From NCBI GenBank assembly GCA_020638395.1, contig JACKIP010000002.1, forward strand, positions 1-64,000: a stretch of DNA of 64,000 nt. Direction: 5' to 3'. Each line of letters opens with the position of its first letter. Within the stretch, counting starts at the first letter, position 1. The notes beneath the pieces are model-generated. The model did no database searches and had not been told where the DNA came from. It was given only the letters and a program-made list of their open reading frames with translations. Shown here one piece after another: positions 16,987-25,427 of this stretch. The translations under genes were made by a program, and so were the position numbers. The stretch is from Rhodospirillales bacterium (GTDB lineage Bacteria; Pseudomonadota; Alphaproteobacteria; Micavibrionales; Micavibrionaceae).

Positions 16987-17947
16987 GGGGCCGTGCGCCT
17001 GAGAAAATCTCTTGCGGTGTGTTAAAGCCCAGTGCTTTTCTTGGTCTGTTGTTAAGCAGGCGCTCGATTTTGTCAAGCTCTTCGTGCGTGACGTTGGCCA
17101 AAGACATTCCCTTTGGCAAATACTGGCGCAGCAGGCCGTTCGTGTGTTCGTTCAATCCCCGCTCCCATGAATGATAGGGTTTGGCGAAGAAGAACGCGGC
17201 CTCGAGATTCATGGCAACATTTCTGTGCCCGGCGAATTCACCGCCATTGTCGGCCGTCAGGGTGAGGACTTTGTCCTTGTGTGGCATCAGGCGTTTTTTG
17301 AGGGCTGCGCCTACGTCGCGGGCAGTTTTACCGGGCGTTTTGGCGAACATGACATATTTTGAGACCCGTTCAACCATGCTGGCGATCACGCCTTCTTGCC
17401 GTGCGCCGATCACAGTGTCCAGCTCCCAATCGCCGATGCGGGATTTCTCGTCCACGACCGCGGGTCTGTGGTCGATATCCACCCGGTTCGGAATGAGCCA
17501 TGCGCCTGCCGTCCGCCCGACCCGCCGCTTGTAACGCTTGCCGCCGTGGCGCAGGTTTTTGTACAGCGCGCCACCCGCTTTGCGGTCCGCGCGAATGTGC
17601 TGATAGATGCGCTCAGGGCTGATTTTGATGCCGTGTTCCTTTGCCAGCCGGCCCGCGATCTGGACCGAGCTCCATTGAAGCGCCAGCTTCTCTTCAATGC
17701 GGGCGATCAGGTCGGCATTCATCTTCCATGGCCGCGCGCTGGCACCCTGGCGCCGGCCGGCAGACTTGCTTTGCGCACCAGCAAAATGATAGCCATCCGG
17801 ACAAGCGTTGCGTTCGATCTCTCGCTTGATCGTCGTGCGGTGACGGCCAAGCTCTTTGGCAATCGTCGTTTTAGACAAACCGCTTTGCAACAGGCCGTAA
17901 ATCTGGCATCTTTCTTCCGCGGTGAGGTGGGTGTAGTCCTTGGCCAT
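16958..17947 (-). CDS. IS30-family transposase
   Basis: 329 residues. An N-terminal HTH_38-type DNA-binding region (LTAEERCQIYGLLQSGLSKT, then TIAKELGRHRTTIKREI) is followed by a DDE integrase core: first Asp in DWELDTVIGA, second in LTADNGGEFAGH, and Glu in ERGLNEHTNGLLRQYLPKG. The C-terminal 10-12 codons and the stop lie within the left terminal inverted repeat. Length and motifs are complete, so it is potentially active. Confidence 0.95.
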   Translation of the reverse strand: MAKDYTHLTAEERCQIYGLLQSGLSKTTIAKELGRHRTTIKREIERNACPDGYHFAGAQSKSAGRRQGASARPWKMNADLIARIEEKLALQWSSVQIAGRLAKEHGIKISPERIYQHIRADRKAGGALYKNLRHGGKRYKRRVGRTAGAWLIPNRVDIDHRPAVVDEKSRIGDWELDTVIGARQEGVIASMVERVSKYVMFAKTPGKTARDVGAALKKRLMPHKDKVLTLTADNGGEFAGHRNVAMNLEAAFFFAKPYHSWERGLNEHTNGLLRQYLPKGMSLANVTHEELDKIERLLNNRPRKALGFNTPQEIFSGARPHPPPRALHC

Positions 17948-18005
17948 CGTGATAATCTCCTTGTTTGAACCACAAAAAGATTATCTGATAAGTACACGGT
18001 CCTAA

Positions 18006-18041
18006 ACCCCCCTCCCCGTGCACTTCACTGTTGAATGGGCC
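18006..18041. repeat. IS30 right terminal inverted repeat
   Basis: 36 bases, a perfect partner of 16951-16986. It lies about 60 bases upstream of the transposase start, so the transposase promoter must be near or within it. Confidence 0.93.
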
Positions 18042-18079
18042 TTCGTGAAAATCATAACCAACAGAATTAAATAGATTAT

Positions 18080-19174
18080 TTACTCAACTAGTTCTAAAAT
18101 CAAATCGCGTATTTGCTTTTTTGCTTCTTCTGACTGCTGATTAAAGTCCCCTTTGACCAACTGTATTTGGCCGGATTTACATTCTTGGCTCAACGTTTTG
18201 GCAAATTCGTCCATACCTGATGAGCCATTCATGTGAATGGTATAAAAATCTAGAGGGATTTTTGACATCATCATTGCAGCATGACAGTCTGATAGTATAG
18301 ATTGCTTAAATTCTTCTATCCGTTCCTTAGCTTTTTCGCTATCATCAATGACTTTCTGAAATGAACCTGCTCCATGCGCTTGATCCCACTTTTCTTCGAT
18401 CGTATCCCAAGGGGTGCAATCCATTTGTTTTGCGATATGTGGTTTTACGTACGTAATGTATATATCAATATTTCGTCTATTTATGTTTCTGATAAATGGC
18501 CAATAAATTTCATAGTCTAGAGTGTTACAACGCTCATATCCTGCTTGAATAGCTCTTTCATCGCCTTTTCCAAATGATGGAGATGGAAACATCTTATAAA
18601 CTGTTATTAAGCCCACAACGAGGGGTACGCTGACCAGAATCATCAAAATGAAAGCTCGAAACAGCCTTTTACCTTCGGATTTTGTGCTGTGAGGATCTAG
18701 GTCAAAAACATGTATCACTCTGTTTATAGGCTTGAACAGAGCGAAAAATAATAAACTCAGGGTAATAATGTTTGTCAGCTTCGGGTCGTATTGACGCAGA
18801 TAATCAGAATTTAAGCTTAAGTCACGTTCAAATTTAATCGGTATGTAATATGAAATGCATAGAAAAACTACTGCAAAAATTAACAAAGTAGCCTGCAGAA
18901 AGCCAAAACATCCTTTGAAGTCCTCAAGACTTACACTTTTTTTGGGCGCAGTTTTGATTGTATCAATCAGAGTTACAGCTATTTTTCTGAAACCCTGATT
19001 TGTGAGCTGATACAGCTTGTATAAAACTAATATTCCAACAAGAAGAATAATGATTAAAGCAGTGGTCTGTCCAAAGGATAAGGCTAAAAAAGGAAAGAAT
19101 ATAATACACGCAAACGTAATAAGAGCGTAAAGCAGAAGGCTAAGAAGATGTTTTGGTCTACTATTGTGATCCAT
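18080..19174 (-). CDS. Unknown multi-pass membrane protein, AT-rich
   Basis: 364 residues with about five hydrophobic segments (roughly 10-31, 34-52, 92-112, 135-155 and 172-192), then a soluble C-terminal half rich in charged residues with several Cys. No recognised family. The gene is clearly richer in AT than its neighbours, and it sits between an IS30 copy and a recombinase-like scrap, so horizontal acquisition is likely. It interrupts what would otherwise be a simple divergent tpsA/tpsB locus. The start is the first ATG of the frame. Confidence 0.65.
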   Translation of the reverse strand: MDHNSRPKHLLSLLLYALITFACIIFFPFLALSFGQTTALIIILLVGILVLYKLYQLTNQGFRKIAVTLIDTIKTAPKKSVSLEDFKGCFGFLQATLLIFAVVFLCISYYIPIKFERDLSLNSDYLRQYDPKLTNIITLSLLFFALFKPINRVIHVFDLDPHSTKSEGKRLFRAFILMILVSVPLVVGLITVYKMFPSPSFGKGDERAIQAGYERCNTLDYEIYWPFIRNINRRNIDIYITYVKPHIAKQMDCTPWDTIEEKWDQAHGAGSFQKVIDDSEKAKERIEEFKQSILSDCHAAMMMSKIPLDFYTIHMNGSSGMDEFAKTLSQECKSGQIQLVKGDFNQQSEEAKKQIRDLILELVE

Positions 19175-19185
19175 AGCTTACTTTC

Positions 19186-19281
19186 TCAAATAATTCCCGA
19201 CCGTTCGTTAAGAGCTTGTGCTATTTCAGCGTGGGTCAGGCCTTGTTCTTTTAAGATTTTAGCACGCTCTGGCTGGCCCTT
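19186..19281 (-). pseudogene. Scrap of a helix-turn-helix (serine recombinase-type) gene
   Basis: The minus strand encodes KGQPERAKILKEQGL, then THAEIAQALNERSGII and a stop. This resembles the C-terminal helix-turn-helix seen in serine recombinases and related proteins (ERAK.LR..GLT..EIA..LN). The frame is closed just upstream, so only about 31 codons are left. The resemblance is motif-level and weak. Confidence 0.35.
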
Positions 19282-19634
19282 TCAACCGGGTAAGATCCTT
19301 CGCCGGATGCTTTATTTGTTTTTGGCACCGCTTTCTCCGCGCCTCTGTGGTTAAACAATCAATTATGGATCACATGGACGAAGCCGTGTGATGACGAAGA
19401 AAAAAGGTAGAAAAACTTTGTTTTACTTTGTCTTACTTTGCGGTTTAGAATTTATTGCCTCATCATTCGTGCCTTGCGCCGCTATGACATGATATGTGTT
19501 ATTTTTACCACATTTTTAGCTGGAACGATCCATCGTCTCTGTTTACATCCGGTGAATCAACTGATAGTTCTTGAAGAAATTACCTTCATTTTTTATTTCT
19601 TATTTCAGTCAGACCTAGCTTCCGGAGCCTCGCC
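19282..19634. repeat. Intergenic upstream of tpsB with repeat pieces
   Basis: It contains repeat fragments: gcgcctctgtggttaaac at about 19333-19350 and actttgttttactttgtcttactttgcggttt at 19416-19447, an inverted copy of the 'aaccgcaaagtaagacaaag' end. Positions 19450-19634 are unique and probably hold the tpsB promoter, but no site is certain. Confidence 0.5.
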
Positions 19635-21368
19635 ATGAAACACACCTTCCGCCCCTTTATTCCTGCCGTTTTTGGCTTGGGATTATTACTGATGTCCTCA
19701 AGCGTTCTGGCGCAGAGCTTGCCGGAAAGCGCCCTGTCCACTGCTGAGCCGGGCCGTGCGTTTGAGCAATTCAAAGAGGAATCCTTGACCCGGCCGTTCT
19801 CACCCGTGATCCAGATTGAAGATGCCATGACCGATGCCGCTCCGGCGAATGCGGAACGTGTAAAACTCAAGCTTTCCTCCTTGAACTTAAAAGGCGTTTC
19901 GGTTTACACGGAAGCCGACCTGAACCACATATATGACGCAAAACTGGGTCAGACCGTGTCACTGAAGGATGTGTATGACATCGCCAGACAACTAAAACTC
20001 AAATACCGGAATGACGGTTATCTTCTTGCGCAGGTCGTTGTGCCGCCGCAAACCATCGAGAACGGACGTGTCGAACTGCAAGTTGTGGAAGGGGTCATTG
20101 ACAGCGTCACCATACAGGGAGAAGAAAGCGCCTCCACCGACCTGATCCGCCGCTATGCCAATCAACTGACCATGGGGCAGGCACTGAACGCCAGAGATCT
20201 GGAGCGTCAACTGCTGCTGATTAACGATTTACCCGGAATTTCCGCCCGCAGCGTCCTTAGCCCGTCGCCCAACCGGACCGGAGCGGCCGATTTGCGCATT
20301 ATGATCGAGCGGGACCCGTTTGACGCGCAGGTCGGAGTAAATAACTATGGCAGCCGCTATCTTGGTCCGGTGCAACTGAGCGCTGCCGCGTCGGTCAATA
20401 ACCGCCTGTTTGACATGAATGAGCGGCTCAGCGCCCAAATTGTCACCGCCCCCAAAACAGCCAACCCGTTCGATTACGAACTGGGATATATCGGCCTGAG
20501 CTATCAGCAACCGATCTGGAACAAAGGAACGGTTCTGGAGGCATTTTACGGGCACACCGATACAGAGCCGGGGTTTGATCTGAAACAATTTGATGTCAAA
20601 GGTCGCTCCAACTATGTATCTCTCAAACTGGAACATCCTTTCCTGCGGTCACGGGCTCAAAACCTTTACGGACGCGTTTTGTTTGACTGGCGCGATGTGA
20701 CCACCGCCAATAATTTGCCGGAACCGTCCCGTCACGACCATATTCGCGCGCTCCGGGCGGGGATGCGCTATGACCTTCTCGACACGCTCCTGGGGGTTGG
20801 AGTGAATGCGATTGATCTGGAACTGGCGCACGGGCTGGGATTGTTTGGAGCCAGCGACAAGAGCGATGCCAATCTTTCGCGGACTTTTGGTGATCCGGAT
20901 TTCTTCAAAGCCACCATTGCCCTGCAACGGCTCCAGCGCCTGAGCCGCGATATTAACCTTCTGGTTTCCGGGCAAGGTCAGTGGGCAGCTCAAAGCCTGC
21001 TGGCATCGGAAGAATTTGGCGTGGGCGGCATGATGGGAATCGGCCGGGGGTTTGATCCGTCTGAAATCGTCGGAGATGACGGGATCGCCGGTAAGATAGA
21101 GCTGCAATGGAACCGCCCGGTTGCATGGTCTCTGGTGCAGGATTATCAGGTTTTCGGCTTCTTCGATGCCGGGCATGTCTGGAACGGAGATGCCAGCACC
21201 AGCGCCCTGAAGGAGGAAACCGCAACCTCGGCCGGATTAGGACTGCGCGCCAAAGTGACCGATAAGGTCAAGGCCGATCTGACACTTGCCATCCCTCTGA
21301 ATCGCAAGGTAGATGCGCAGCGCGACAAAGACCCCCGCCTCTATTTCAGCCTTTCCCGCGAGTTTTAA
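19635..21368 (+). CDS. TpsB outer-membrane transporter (FhaC/ShlB/HecB family)
   Basis: 577 residues: signal peptide to about residue 26 (SSSVLAQS), two POTRA domains (about 70-225, with SLKDVYDIARQLKLKYRNDG and YLLAQVVVPPQ), then a 16-strand-type beta-barrel. The lid-loop motif appears as GIGRGFDPSEIVGDDG, the counterpart of the family's VRGF/Y box. The C-terminal strand ends in RLYFSLSREF with the expected terminal Phe. It is the natural exporter of the beta-helix TpsA encoded divergently about 3 kb away. No other TpsA candidate is visible in the window. Confidence 0.92.
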   Translation: MKHTFRPFIPAVFGLGLLLMSSSVLAQSLPESALSTAEPGRAFEQFKEESLTRPFSPVIQIEDAMTDAAPANAERVKLKLSSLNLKGVSVYTEADLNHIYDAKLGQTVSLKDVYDIARQLKLKYRNDGYLLAQVVVPPQTIENGRVELQVVEGVIDSVTIQGEESASTDLIRRYANQLTMGQALNARDLERQLLLINDLPGISARSVLSPSPNRTGAADLRIMIERDPFDAQVGVNNYGSRYLGPVQLSAAASVNNRLFDMNERLSAQIVTAPKTANPFDYELGYIGLSYQQPIWNKGTVLEAFYGHTDTEPGFDLKQFDVKGRSNYVSLKLEHPFLRSRAQNLYGRVLFDWRDVTTANNLPEPSRHDHIRALRAGMRYDLLDTLLGVGVNAIDLELAHGLGLFGASDKSDANLSRTFGDPDFFKATIALQRLQRLSRDINLLVSGQGQWAAQSLLASEEFGVGGMMGIGRGFDPSEIVGDDGIAGKIELQWNRPVAWSLVQDYQVFGFFDAGHVWNGDASTSALKEETATSAGLGLRAKVTDKVKADLTLAIPLNRKVDAQRDKDPRLYFSLSREF

Positions 21369-21411
21369 TGGAGTTCAGGAAGAGCCCTTTCTTTCCGTCA
21401 CATCCGAATGA

Positions 21412-22080
21412 ATGTATTTTCCTCCGATGGTTTCCCGCTCCTATCTCGTTCTTGAATTTTTAATTTTATGCCTGCTGATCCCCGGCCTTATCATCTATAA
21501 TGTCTGGGCTCCGTTCATGTTTCTGTTTCTTTGGAGTGCAGCAGCATATGCGGCGCTTATTCTGCGGAAAACAGATCCATCCCGCACATGGAAAGACTAC
21601 TGGAACGCACAGGCCGTCACCCGCAAAAATATGATCCCTATTTTGCTGCGCTTTGCAATTGCCTGTTGCTGCATGAGTTTATTTTTATGGTGGTACGATC
21701 CGGCCCGCCTGTTTGGGCTATTGACCTACCGCCCGGAATTTCTGATAACATTGATGATCCTGTATCCTTTGTTATCTGCCCTGCCGCAGGAAATAATTTT
21801 TTGCACCTTCTTTTTTCGCCGCTACCAGCCTTTTTTCGGGAGCCAATACGGTATAATTCTGGCCAGCGCCGTTATTTTTGCCTATGCGCATATCCTGTAT
21901 ATTAACCCGGTCGCCCCGACCTTAAGCTTTTTTGGCGGGCTTATTTTTGCGATGACCTACGCAAAAACAAAATCTCTGGCGCTGGTCACAATTGAGCATG
22001 GGCTATACGGCAACGCCTTGTTTTTTATCGGATTGGGCTATTATTTTTATAGTGGCGGAGTAATGGCCCGCATCGGGTGA
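21412..22080 (+). CDS. CPBP-family intramembrane protease-like protein
   Basis: 222 residues, about seven hydrophobic segments. The CPBP (CAAX protease and bacteriocin-processing) motifs are visible: PQEIIFCTFFFRR (125-137, with QE in place of the more usual EE), FAYAHI (H160) and IEHGLYGN (H196). The substrate is unknown. Starts at 21412 and 21427 are both possible; neither has a strong ribosome site. It follows tpsB by 43 bases on the same strand and may be co-transcribed, but a link to exoprotein processing is speculation. Confidence 0.8.
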   Translation: MYFPPMVSRSYLVLEFLILCLLIPGLIIYNVWAPFMFLFLWSAAAYAALILRKTDPSRTWKDYWNAQAVTRKNMIPILLRFAIACCCMSLFLWWYDPARLFGLLTYRPEFLITLMILYPLLSALPQEIIFCTFFFRRYQPFFGSQYGIILASAVIFAYAHILYINPVAPTLSFFGGLIFAMTYAKTKSLALVTIEHGLYGNALFFIGLGYYFYSGGVMARIG

Positions 22081-22174
22081 GTTTTTACATGATTTTTGAG
22101 AAAAGTTCGTGTATGAATCCCTTTATAAGGTTCGTTGAAACCCTGAACAAATTAGAGCAAAATAAAGAATACTC

Positions 22175-22396
22175 ATGACCCTGACCGACGCCAAGGAAGC
22201 AATTTATACCTCCCTCATGAATGGAAATGAGGAAATTGATCTCCACATCCGGAATTTGAAAGCCGCTCTGATGGCGGAAGGTCTGAAAGAGGTGGAGTTC
22301 GATCCGGCCCGTCTGGTCCAGAATAACCGCGCCGGGCGTAAAATGATGCAGTCCTACTTCAAAAAACGCGGTGTCTCCGTCAAATTTTCCGATTAG
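22175..22396 (+). CDS. Small conserved-looking hypothetical protein
   Basis: A 73-residue soluble protein starting MTLTDAKEAIYTSLMNGN and ending in the basic region AGRKMMQSYFKKRGVSVKF. No family recognised. The frame is complete, codon use resembles core genes, and it sits 94 bases after the CPBP gene on the same strand. Confidence 0.6.
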   Translation: MTLTDAKEAIYTSLMNGNEEIDLHIRNLKAALMAEGLKEVEFDPARLVQNNRAGRKMMQSYFKKRGVSVKFSD

Positions 22397-22659
22397 AGCT
22401 TTGCTTTATAGTCGCCCGAAATAACTTTCGAACAATTGCTATACGCACGAAGTAACGAAGATCCGAAGATTTTCTCAAGTACTTCATTACTTCGTGTTTA
22501 AAAGGTTTAAACCGCAAAGTAAGACAAAGTTTTTTTTAAAGCCTCTGCGCCCTCTGCGTCTCTGCGGTTAAAAAACAACAGAATCGTCATTCTAAGCGGA
22601 GCGAAGAATCTTTTTTATCAATAGGTTCAGGATGATGAATTGGCCTTTTCAGTAAACTG
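22397..22659. repeat. Intergenic repeat cluster
   Basis: Positions 22447-22500 hold the inverted acgaagtaacgaagatccgaag... type. Positions 22506-22578 hold a compact version of the 'aaccgcaaagtaagacaaag...ctgcgtctctgcggttaaaa' element. Positions 22584-22615 hold a 'cgtcattctaagcggagcgaagaatc' piece. No gene is seen. Confidence 0.55.
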
Positions 22660-23298
22660 TTAGAGCTTTGCTCTAAACAGCACCGCAGACGTGCACGCAT
22701 ACAGCACCCCGGCATTCAACAGATGCCACAGGAAATGCGTCCCTAATGGCCAATGCGGGCAGACCTCCATATCCAGCGTCCGGCAGGTGAGAGACACTGC
22801 GAAAAGTCCCACCGCCCATAACAGCGCAAACCGCAGAGATTTCCCCGCTTTGTAATGGTAAACCGCCAGGCCGGACAGCATCAGGAACGCCGGCGCATAG
22901 CTGAGGGAGCCGTTCATCACCGACTCCGGAATTTGCCGAAATCCCACAATCAGCAGCGCAAACAGACCCAGAAGCCCCGCCGTGCGGACCCATCCGACCT
23001 CCATCACGCGCCGCGCATACACGACCATAAACGCAATTTGAAATAACAGAATCGGAATGACATCGGCCAGCATCGCCCAGCGCACCGCAAAGGTGTGAAA
23101 CAGGCCGCTTCCCACTCCGATCAAGGCGAGAAGAAAGATCAGACCCCCAGTATCGACGCCGAACACCCCCCGCTTCCGGGCCTGAAAAAACGCCAGAGAC
23201 GCCGCCAGCAAAAACGCCAGATTTGTGACGGCATTCACCGGCTCCGCCCAGAAAGAGGCATCTATCCGTTCGCAGTAGTTATCAACAGGTGTTAGCAA
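22660..23298 (-). CDS. Ceramidase-like (CREST superfamily) membrane hydrolase
   Basis: 212 residues, seven hydrophobic segments. The family signature is complete: CERIDASFWAEPVNAVTNLA (9-28), SGLFHTFAVRWAMLADVIPI (64-83, with S64, H68 and D79), and GTHFLWHLLNA (H188 and H192). These correspond to the zinc ligands and catalytic Ser of alkaline ceramidases. The start appears to be TTG at 23298, since no ATG lies before the conserved CERID motif. It overlaps the end of the small lipoprotein gene by seven bases. The natural substrate is unknown; hydrolysis of an amide lipid is inferred. Confidence 0.87.
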   Translation of the reverse strand: MLTPVDNYCERIDASFWAEPVNAVTNLAFLLAASLAFFQARKRGVFGVDTGGLIFLLALIGVGSGLFHTFAVRWAMLADVIPILLFQIAFMVVYARRVMEVGWVRTAGLLGLFALLIVGFRQIPESVMNGSLSYAPAFLMLSGLAVYHYKAGKSLRFALLWAVGLFAVSLTCRTLDMEVCPHWPLGTHFLWHLLNAGVLYACTSAVLFRAKL

Positions 23299-23447
23299 TT
23301 GCCTTTTTTCGCTTGTCCGGGCGGGCAGAAATCAGAGCCCTGATTTTGGATGATGACCTTTTCATTTTTGGGGTCAATCGTGGTTTTACAGGCAGATAGC
23401 CCGCAGACCGAAATGCTCAGGAGTAACAGGGATTGTATAACTTTCAT
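23292..23447 (-). CDS. Small lipoprotein
   Basis: A 51-residue protein from the ATG at 23447, preceded by aagga with good spacing. The sequence begins MKVIQSLLLLSISVCGLSAC, a signal peptide ending in the lipobox LSAC, followed by a short polar tail KTTIDPKNEKVIIQNQGSDF ending CPPGQAKKGNC. It would be lipidated on Cys20. Its stop overlaps the TTG start of the ceramidase-like gene, which suggests translational coupling. Function unknown. Confidence 0.72.
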   Translation of the reverse strand: MKVIQSLLLLSISVCGLSACKTTIDPKNEKVIIQNQGSDFCPPGQAKKGNC

Positions 23448-23529
23448 GACCTATCCTTGGTTTATTCGCACAAATCATACCAGAAAAAAAGCAGCTCCAC
23501 AATTCCGGCGGCCCGCTGCCTCACAAAGA

Positions 23530-24369
23530 TCAGGCGCTGAGGGCGTCAGTTTCTTCCCGTGCTTCTTCGGCGAGAAGGATTTTTTCATCGCGAATACTCA
23601 GGGCGCGTGGCTCTTCCCCGTATTTTCGGATCAATGAGATGACTTTCCGTGTGGCGTCTTCCAACGGCTCTTCGCTGGTTCCGCGCAGAACGATACTCAG
23701 CCCCAGCACGCCGCCGCGATAATGCGGGTAGCTGCCGATTTCAATGTCGTGGCAGGATGCCTGCAGATCGGCAAGATCCTGCGCGATCACACTTTCCGGC
23801 AATCCGCAGGAAACCGTGTTTGACAGGACGGGGTCTCCGACCTCGATCATATCCAGCACGTGGTCATACATAGCGCGCATGATCCGTGGAACCCCGGCCA
23901 GCACATAGACATTTCCGATATTAAATCCCGGCGCGGCTGAAACCGGGTTGTGAATCAGGCGGGCCCCGACCGGAATTTGCGCCATTTTCTGCCGGGAAGG
24001 GGTGAAATCATCGACACCATAAAACGCTTCCAGAACTTTATAGGCCTCAGGATGGGTCTCCAGAGAAACCCCGAAGGCTTTGGCAATGCAGCCTGCGGTA
24101 ATGTCATCATGGGTCGGACCAATTCCGCCGGTCGTGATGACGTAATCGACTTTATCTGCAAGCTCCCGCACCGTATTGATGATCGACTCTTCTTCATCGG
24201 GAACGATTCGGACCTCTTTCATTCGCACACCCCGGCTTAACAACTGCTGTGCCAGCCAGTTTGCGTTTGTATCCTGCGTCCGCCCCGTCAGAATCTCGTT
24301 TCCGATAATAACTAAAGCGGCCGTATAGTTTTTTTTCAGGTCTTTGTCGGTTGTATCCGGGTTATTCAT
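23530..24369 (-). CDS. Molybdopterin-binding (MoaB/CinA N-terminal-like) protein
   Basis: 279 residues. The N-terminal domain is the MoCF_biosynth fold: AALVIIGNEILTGRTQDTN, and VDYVITTGGIGPTHDDITA (about 79-97) with the conserved TGG.GPT.DD motif. The later part (PGFNIGNVYVLAGVPRIM) matches CinA-like proteins, but the C-terminal CinA deamidase domain is absent. Such stand-alone proteins are often annotated as competence/damage-inducible CinA homologs; the true role is uncertain. It is divergent from map. Confidence 0.88.
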   Translation of the reverse strand: MNNPDTTDKDLKKNYTAALVIIGNEILTGRTQDTNANWLAQQLLSRGVRMKEVRIVPDEEESIINTVRELADKVDYVITTGGIGPTHDDITAGCIAKAFGVSLETHPEAYKVLEAFYGVDDFTPSRQKMAQIPVGARLIHNPVSAAPGFNIGNVYVLAGVPRIMRAMYDHVLDMIEVGDPVLSNTVSCGLPESVIAQDLADLQASCHDIEIGSYPHYRGGVLGLSIVLRGTSEEPLEDATRKVISLIRKYGEEPRALSIRDEKILLAEEAREETDALSA

Positions 24370-24461
24370 TGATTTTCTCTGTTATTCGTTCTTATATGAG
24401 TCATATATACCAAGAAGTAGAAAACTATACTGCTTTTTTTCGGGAAAGTGAAAGGATTTAG

Positions 24462-25280
24462 ATGTTTCAAACGACACGACAGAAGAATGCGGATGGTGTG
24501 TTGCTGCACACTGCCGAAGATTTTGAAGGCATGCGACGTGCCGGGCGCCTGGCGGCCGAAACGCTGGATATGATTACGCCGCATGTCGTGCCGGGCGTGA
24601 CTACAGAGGAGCTGGACCGTCTGTGCTATGACTTTATCACCAGAAACGGAGCCATCCCCGCGCCGCTAAATTATAAAGGCTTTCCAAAATCAATCTGCAC
24701 CTCGATCAACCATGTCGTTTGCCATGGTATTCCGGCGGAAAAGAAGCTGCAAAACGGCGATATTCTCAATATAGACGTGACGGTGATTCTGGACGGATGG
24801 CACGGGGATACCAGCCGCATGTACGGAGTCGGGGACAAGGTGCCCGTCAAAGCAAAAAAGCTGATGGATGTTACCTATGAATGCCTGATGGCGGGAATCG
24901 CAGTTGTCCGGCCCGGTGCAACACTGGGGGATATCGGCCACGCCATTCAAACTCTGGCCGAATCACAGCGCTTTTCGGTGGTGCGCGATTTTTGCGGGCA
25001 TGGTCTGGGGAAAGATTTCCACGCCCAGCCGTCAGTCGTTCATTATGGCCGGAAAGGGGCCGGCATGGTTCTGGAACCGGGGATGTTTTTCACAATCGAA
25101 CCAATGATTAACGCCGGAGCCTACGCCACCAAAACACTGGGAGATGGCTGGACCGCGGTGACCCGCGACCGCAGCCTGTCTGCGCAATATGAACACTCTC
25201 TGGCTGTGACGGAAGACGGCGTGGAAATCTTTACAAAATCTCCGGCCGGATTTGATAAATGGCCTTATCCGCCTGTATGA
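24462..25280 (+). CDS. map: Methionine aminopeptidase, type I
   Basis: 272 residues; removes the initiator Met from new proteins. All five metal ligands are visible: D105 and D116 (NIDVTVILDGWHGDTS), H180 (CGHGLG), E213 (TIEPM) and E244 (YEHSLA). The substrate-contact His is H88 (VVCHGIP). The length is close to the bacterial norm of about 260. Confidence 0.96.
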   Translation: MFQTTRQKNADGVLLHTAEDFEGMRRAGRLAAETLDMITPHVVPGVTTEELDRLCYDFITRNGAIPAPLNYKGFPKSICTSINHVVCHGIPAEKKLQNGDILNIDVTVILDGWHGDTSRMYGVGDKVPVKAKKLMDVTYECLMAGIAVVRPGATLGDIGHAIQTLAESQRFSVVRDFCGHGLGKDFHAQPSVVHYGRKGAGMVLEPGMFFTIEPMINAGAYATKTLGDGWTAVTRDRSLSAQYEHSLAVTEDGVEIFTKSPAGFDKWPYPPV

Positions 25281-25379
25281 ATGATAATTTAATTATCCGC
25301 ACACAAAACTTTCGTAATATTATTGCGAATTATAGAAAAAGATCGGTTTATCCCTCTTTTTTTATGGATTTTATCGTCT

Positions 25380-25407
25380 AAATATGGTTAAGGAGAGCCA
25401 TATTTTT
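25380..25407 (+). terminator. Weak hairpin with T-run after map
   Basis: AAATATGG (25380-25387) pairs with CCATATTT (25398-25405) around a 10-base loop, followed by further T residues. The stem is AT-rich, so the stop signal would be weak. It also lies just before the ribosome site of the next gene and could act as a leader structure. Confidence 0.35.
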
Positions 25408-25427
25408 CTGTAAAAGGAGTGTGAGTC

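Larger units (their letters stand above)
16951..18041. mobile_element. Intact IS30-family insertion sequence
   Basis: A 1091-bp element bounded by perfect 36-bp terminal inverted repeats at 16951-16986 and 18006-18041 (outer end ggcccattcaacagtgaag). It holds one full-length transposase on the minus strand. The bases just outside (gac on the left, ttc on the right) do not form a short direct repeat, so either the target duplication was lost or one flank has been rearranged since insertion. The left flank is a dispersed repeat that does not resume on the right, which supports rearrangement. Confidence 0.9.

Noticed and set aside
16810..17076. Minus-strand ORF overlapping the IS30 left end
   Set aside because: It crosses the terminal repeat and the transposase 3' end in another frame and has no family features.
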